Under the pieces are notes generated by a model that had not been told where the DNA came from, did no database searches, and saw only the letters and a list, made by a program, of their open reading frames with translations. From IMG/VR virus record IMGVR_UViG_3300043418_000213, positions 1 to 22,116 of that record: a stretch of DNA of 22,116 nt. One strand, written 5' to 3'. Source of the stretch: a virus. This document shows positions 20,470 through 22,116 of the stretch, piece after piece; the first letter of the stretch is position 1, and each line of letters opens with the position of its first letter. The position numbers and the translations under genes were made by a program.

Positions 20470-20483
20470 TGAAAGGGGAACTA

Positions 20484-21395
20484 ATGATTAAACACCTAAC
20501 TGTCGAAACCCTAGGGGATGCTGTCCTACTAGGAGATTTCGAAAATGGATCAGCCGGTTGGCATGAACTTCGCAATCAGCCAGGCGCAATCGGTGGCTCA
20601 CAGGTTGCTGCCATCTGTGGCTTTTCAGCATGGGAAAGCCCACTGGCTCGCTACTACAAGGCAACAGGCCAGATAGATGACAAGGTTGAGCCTTCGATGT
20701 CTATGCGCTTGGGAACAAAGCTTGAGTCGCCTATCTTGGAAATCTTTGCCGAGGAACACCCTGAGCTTGAAGTCTTTACTGTCGGCACTTATGCCAGCGC
20801 AAGCAAGCCTTACCTCCATGCCAATATGGATGCGGTCTATAAGCACCGCGAAACAGGCGAGTGGGGCATTGTCGAAATCAAGTTCTCTAGAGATTACTGG
20901 GCAAGCGAATCGCCTATTGGTTACCGCGCGCAGGTCTTTCATTATTTCAATGTCACCGGCTTCAAGCAGGGCTATATTGCCGCTCTTGCTGGCTCTAGTT
21001 ATATGGAGTTCCCAATTGTCTTTGACCAGTTTGAGGCTGACTATATCAGCGAGAAGGTTGAGGACTTCCACCGCCGAGTGCTTGAGTTGCGCCCACCTGA
21101 GTTCGATGGGGCAACCTCTACCCTGGAAGCCCAGCGCAAGGTGAACCCTGAGATTGATGGCAGTGAAGTTGAGATTGCCGAGTTGCTTGGTATAGATTTA
21201 GTAAACATCGCTACACAGATTGATGAGCTGTCTGTCACCCTGACCGAACTCAAGAGCCGGACTCTTGATCAGATGGGCAAGGCTAAGACTGCTTTCATTG
21301 AGGTGGATGGCGAGAAGTTTGTTGTTGCTAAGAGGCAACAGCGCGGCGCAGGTGCGCCATTTATACAGGTAGAAAAGGGAAAGGGAAACAAATGA
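20484..21395 (+). CDS. YqaJ-type viral exonuclease/recombinase
   Basis: The ATG at 20484 is chosen because AAAGGGG lies about 6 bases before it. An upstream in-frame TTG at 20442 coincides with the -35. The product is 303 aa. It has GWHELRNQPGAIGGSQVAAICGFS at the start, then the PD-(D/E)XK nuclease core LGTKLES (E81), HANMDAVY (D116), IVEIKFS (E131, K133) and RAQVFHY (Q150). This is the lambda-exo/YqaJ family, a 5'-3' exonuclease that makes 3' overhangs for an annealing partner. The ERF gene two positions on is that partner. It overlaps the next gene as ATGA. Confidence 0.92.
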   Translation: MIKHLTVETLGDAVLLGDFENGSAGWHELRNQPGAIGGSQVAAICGFSAWESPLARYYKATGQIDDKVEPSMSMRLGTKLESPILEIFAEEHPELEVFTVGTYASASKPYLHANMDAVYKHRETGEWGIVEIKFSRDYWASESPIGYRAQVFHYFNVTGFKQGYIAALAGSSYMEFPIVFDQFEADYISEKVEDFHRRVLELRPPEFDGATSTLEAQRKVNPEIDGSEVEIAELLGIDLVNIATQIDELSVTLTELKSRTLDQMGKAKTAFIEVDGEKFVVAKRQQRGAGAPFIQVEKGKGNK

Positions 21396-21583
21396 GTATT
21401 TTGCTAGGGGATTTGGTCTTTGTATCAATCCACACAGACCGCTATGGCATCACAGGGGTTCAGGGTGTTGTCACCGCTGTTGGTGATGTCCGCGACAAGC
21501 CGGATGTCTACTGGGTGCAGATTGCTGGGCTATCAGCAACCATCTATTCAGATGAGGCTGTTATTGAGAAGGTGGCAAACTAA
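21392..21583 (+). CDS. 63-aa SH3-like small protein between exonuclease and ERF
   Basis: A 63-aa soluble protein: GDLVFVSIHTDRYGITGVQG, VVTAVGDVRDKPDVYWVQIAG, then a short end (IYSDEAVIEKVAN). The run of short strands looks like an SH3-like or KOW-like barrel. This is a fold guess from pattern only, and I do not recognise the family. It is coupled both ways (ATGA upstream, TAATG downstream), so it probably works with the recombination pair. Confidence 0.65.
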   Translation: MSILLGDLVFVSIHTDRYGITGVQGVVTAVGDVRDKPDVYWVQIAGLSATIYSDEAVIEKVAN

Positions 21584-22116
21584 TGGCTAATGCTCGTGAG
21601 GTCATTCTAGCTGTCATGGAATCGGTGCAGGGGGTTGCAAAGCGCGACCGCAACTCTGCACAGGGATTCAACTTCCGAGGCATTGATGCGGTTGTCAACA
21701 AGGTTGGCCCTGCTCTGCGCTCGGCTGGCGGATTTATCTTGCCAGAAGTCAAAGAAGTCACTCATTCAACTGCCCTAACTGCCAAGGGTTCGACAGTCAA
21801 TGTCTGCCATATGACAGTTCAGTTCGGTATCTATGGGCTTGATGGTGACCCAATTGTGGGCATAACTCATGCAGAGGCCATGGATAGCGGTGACAAGGCT
21901 ACCTCCAAAGCCCACTCGATTGCACTTCGCACCTTTCTTTTGCAGGTGCTTGCCTTGCCTACTGATGAGCCTGACCCTGACTCTTTCAGTTATGAGGCAA
22001 CTCGCGACTGGGCTGGCGAGGCTGAACAGTTAGCATTGACTTATGCGGTTGATGATCTCCGCAAGCTTTACAGTCAAGCGGTCGCGGCTAGAGTGCCAGG
22101 CGAAATCCTAGAAAGG
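21583..22116 (+). CDS. erf: ERF-family single-strand annealing protein (3' truncated)
   Basis: The ATG at 21583 is coupled to the previous stop (TAATG). The frame stays open for 178 codons to the window edge. FNFRGIDAVVNKVGPALRSAGG near residue 30 is the ERF signature. HAEAMDSGDKATSKAHSIALRTFLLQVLALPT (about 91-122) is the second conserved block. ERF proteins anneal complementary single strands and act with an exonuclease in phage recombination, as supplied here by the YqaJ gene. The C-terminus is missing from the window. This frame was read directly from the sequence. Confidence 0.9.
   Translation, partial: MANAREVILAVMESVQGVAKRDRNSAQGFNFRGIDAVVNKVGPALRSAGGFILPEVKEVTHSTALTAKGSTVNVCHMTVQFGIYGLDGDPIVGITHAEAMDSGDKATSKAHSIALRTFLLQVLALPTDEPDPDSFSYEATRDWAGEAEQLALTYAVDDLRKLYSQAVAARVPGEILER

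Noticed and set aside
20442-20483. Upstream TTG start for the exonuclease giving 317 aa
   Set aside because: The TTG coincides with the candidate -35 and has no ribosome binding site; ATG 20484 has AAAGGGG just upstream.
20625-21071. 148-aa - strand ORF opposite the exonuclease gene
   Set aside because: The exonuclease frame has intact catalytic motifs; this is a shadow with no initiation signal or recognisable motif.
1-22116. CRISPR array, tRNA genes, integrase or att site
   Set aside because: Scanned by eye on both strands; no regularly spaced repeats, cloverleaf with a conserved T arm or recombinase motifs were seen.

Overview
The window is the late (virion) half plus the start of the replication/recombination part of a long-tailed (siphovirus-like, HK97-fold) bacteriophage or prophage. 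An actinobacterial host is the best guess. The evidence is a WhiB-family Fe-S regulator, actinophage-style tail and terminase proteins, and -10 boxes placed exactly so that several mRNAs would begin at the start codon (leaderless, common in Actinobacteria). Base composition looks near 50% GC by eye, lower than most soil actinobacteria. This would suit a freshwater or marine planktonic lineage, but that is inference. No integrase, att site, tRNA or CRISPR was seen.

Layout. 1-135: C-terminus of an HNH endonuclease. 136-264: C-tract-rich gap that may hold the packaging site. 265-5551: rightward head operon (small and large terminase, portal, small beta-rich protein, prohead protease carrying an extra HAD phosphatase-like domain, 51-aa protein), closed by a hairpin terminator. 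5639-6941: major capsid protein as its own unit with promoter, leader and terminator. 6958-9620: accessory unit with a DPCY-motif protein, two glycosyltransferases and a cytidylyltransferase. 9618-11488: neck and tail tube genes, ending in a tail assembly chaperone with a textbook -1 frameshift signal. 11491-12120: a leftward orphan gene with its own promoter, ending at a terminator shared with the chaperone unit. 12148-17621: tail tip unit with a gp10-like protein, tape measure, distal tail protein, receptor-binding protein and a small accessory protein. 17661-20118: lysis/envelope cassette with a coiled-coil/TM protein, a secreted Pro-rich protein, a two-TM holin candidate, an M23 endopeptidase and another two-TM protein. 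20115-20417: leftward whiB. 20459-end: rightward recombination operon with a YqaJ exonuclease, a 63-aa protein and an ERF annealing protein that runs off the window.

How it fits together. Terminase, portal, protease and MCP build and fill the head. Connector and terminator proteins, tail tube, frameshifted chaperones and tape measure build the tail. The distal protein and fibre-like protein make the tip. Holin and M23 peptidase release progeny. The glycosyltransferases and cytidylyltransferase probably decorate the virion or host envelope. YqaJ and ERF form a recombination pair. Many genes are coupled by TAATG or ATGA overlaps, and the operons are cut by three clear terminators.

The least ordinary features are the HAD domain inside the prohead protease gene, the repeated TAGAATAG leaderless-promoter motif, the autonomous leftward orphan gene in the tail module, the glycan module, the secreted Pro-rich protein in the lysis cassette and a 16-codon minicistron. 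No gene-free stretch exceeds 300 bases. All coordinates and motifs come from reading the sequence. No database or folding program was run.
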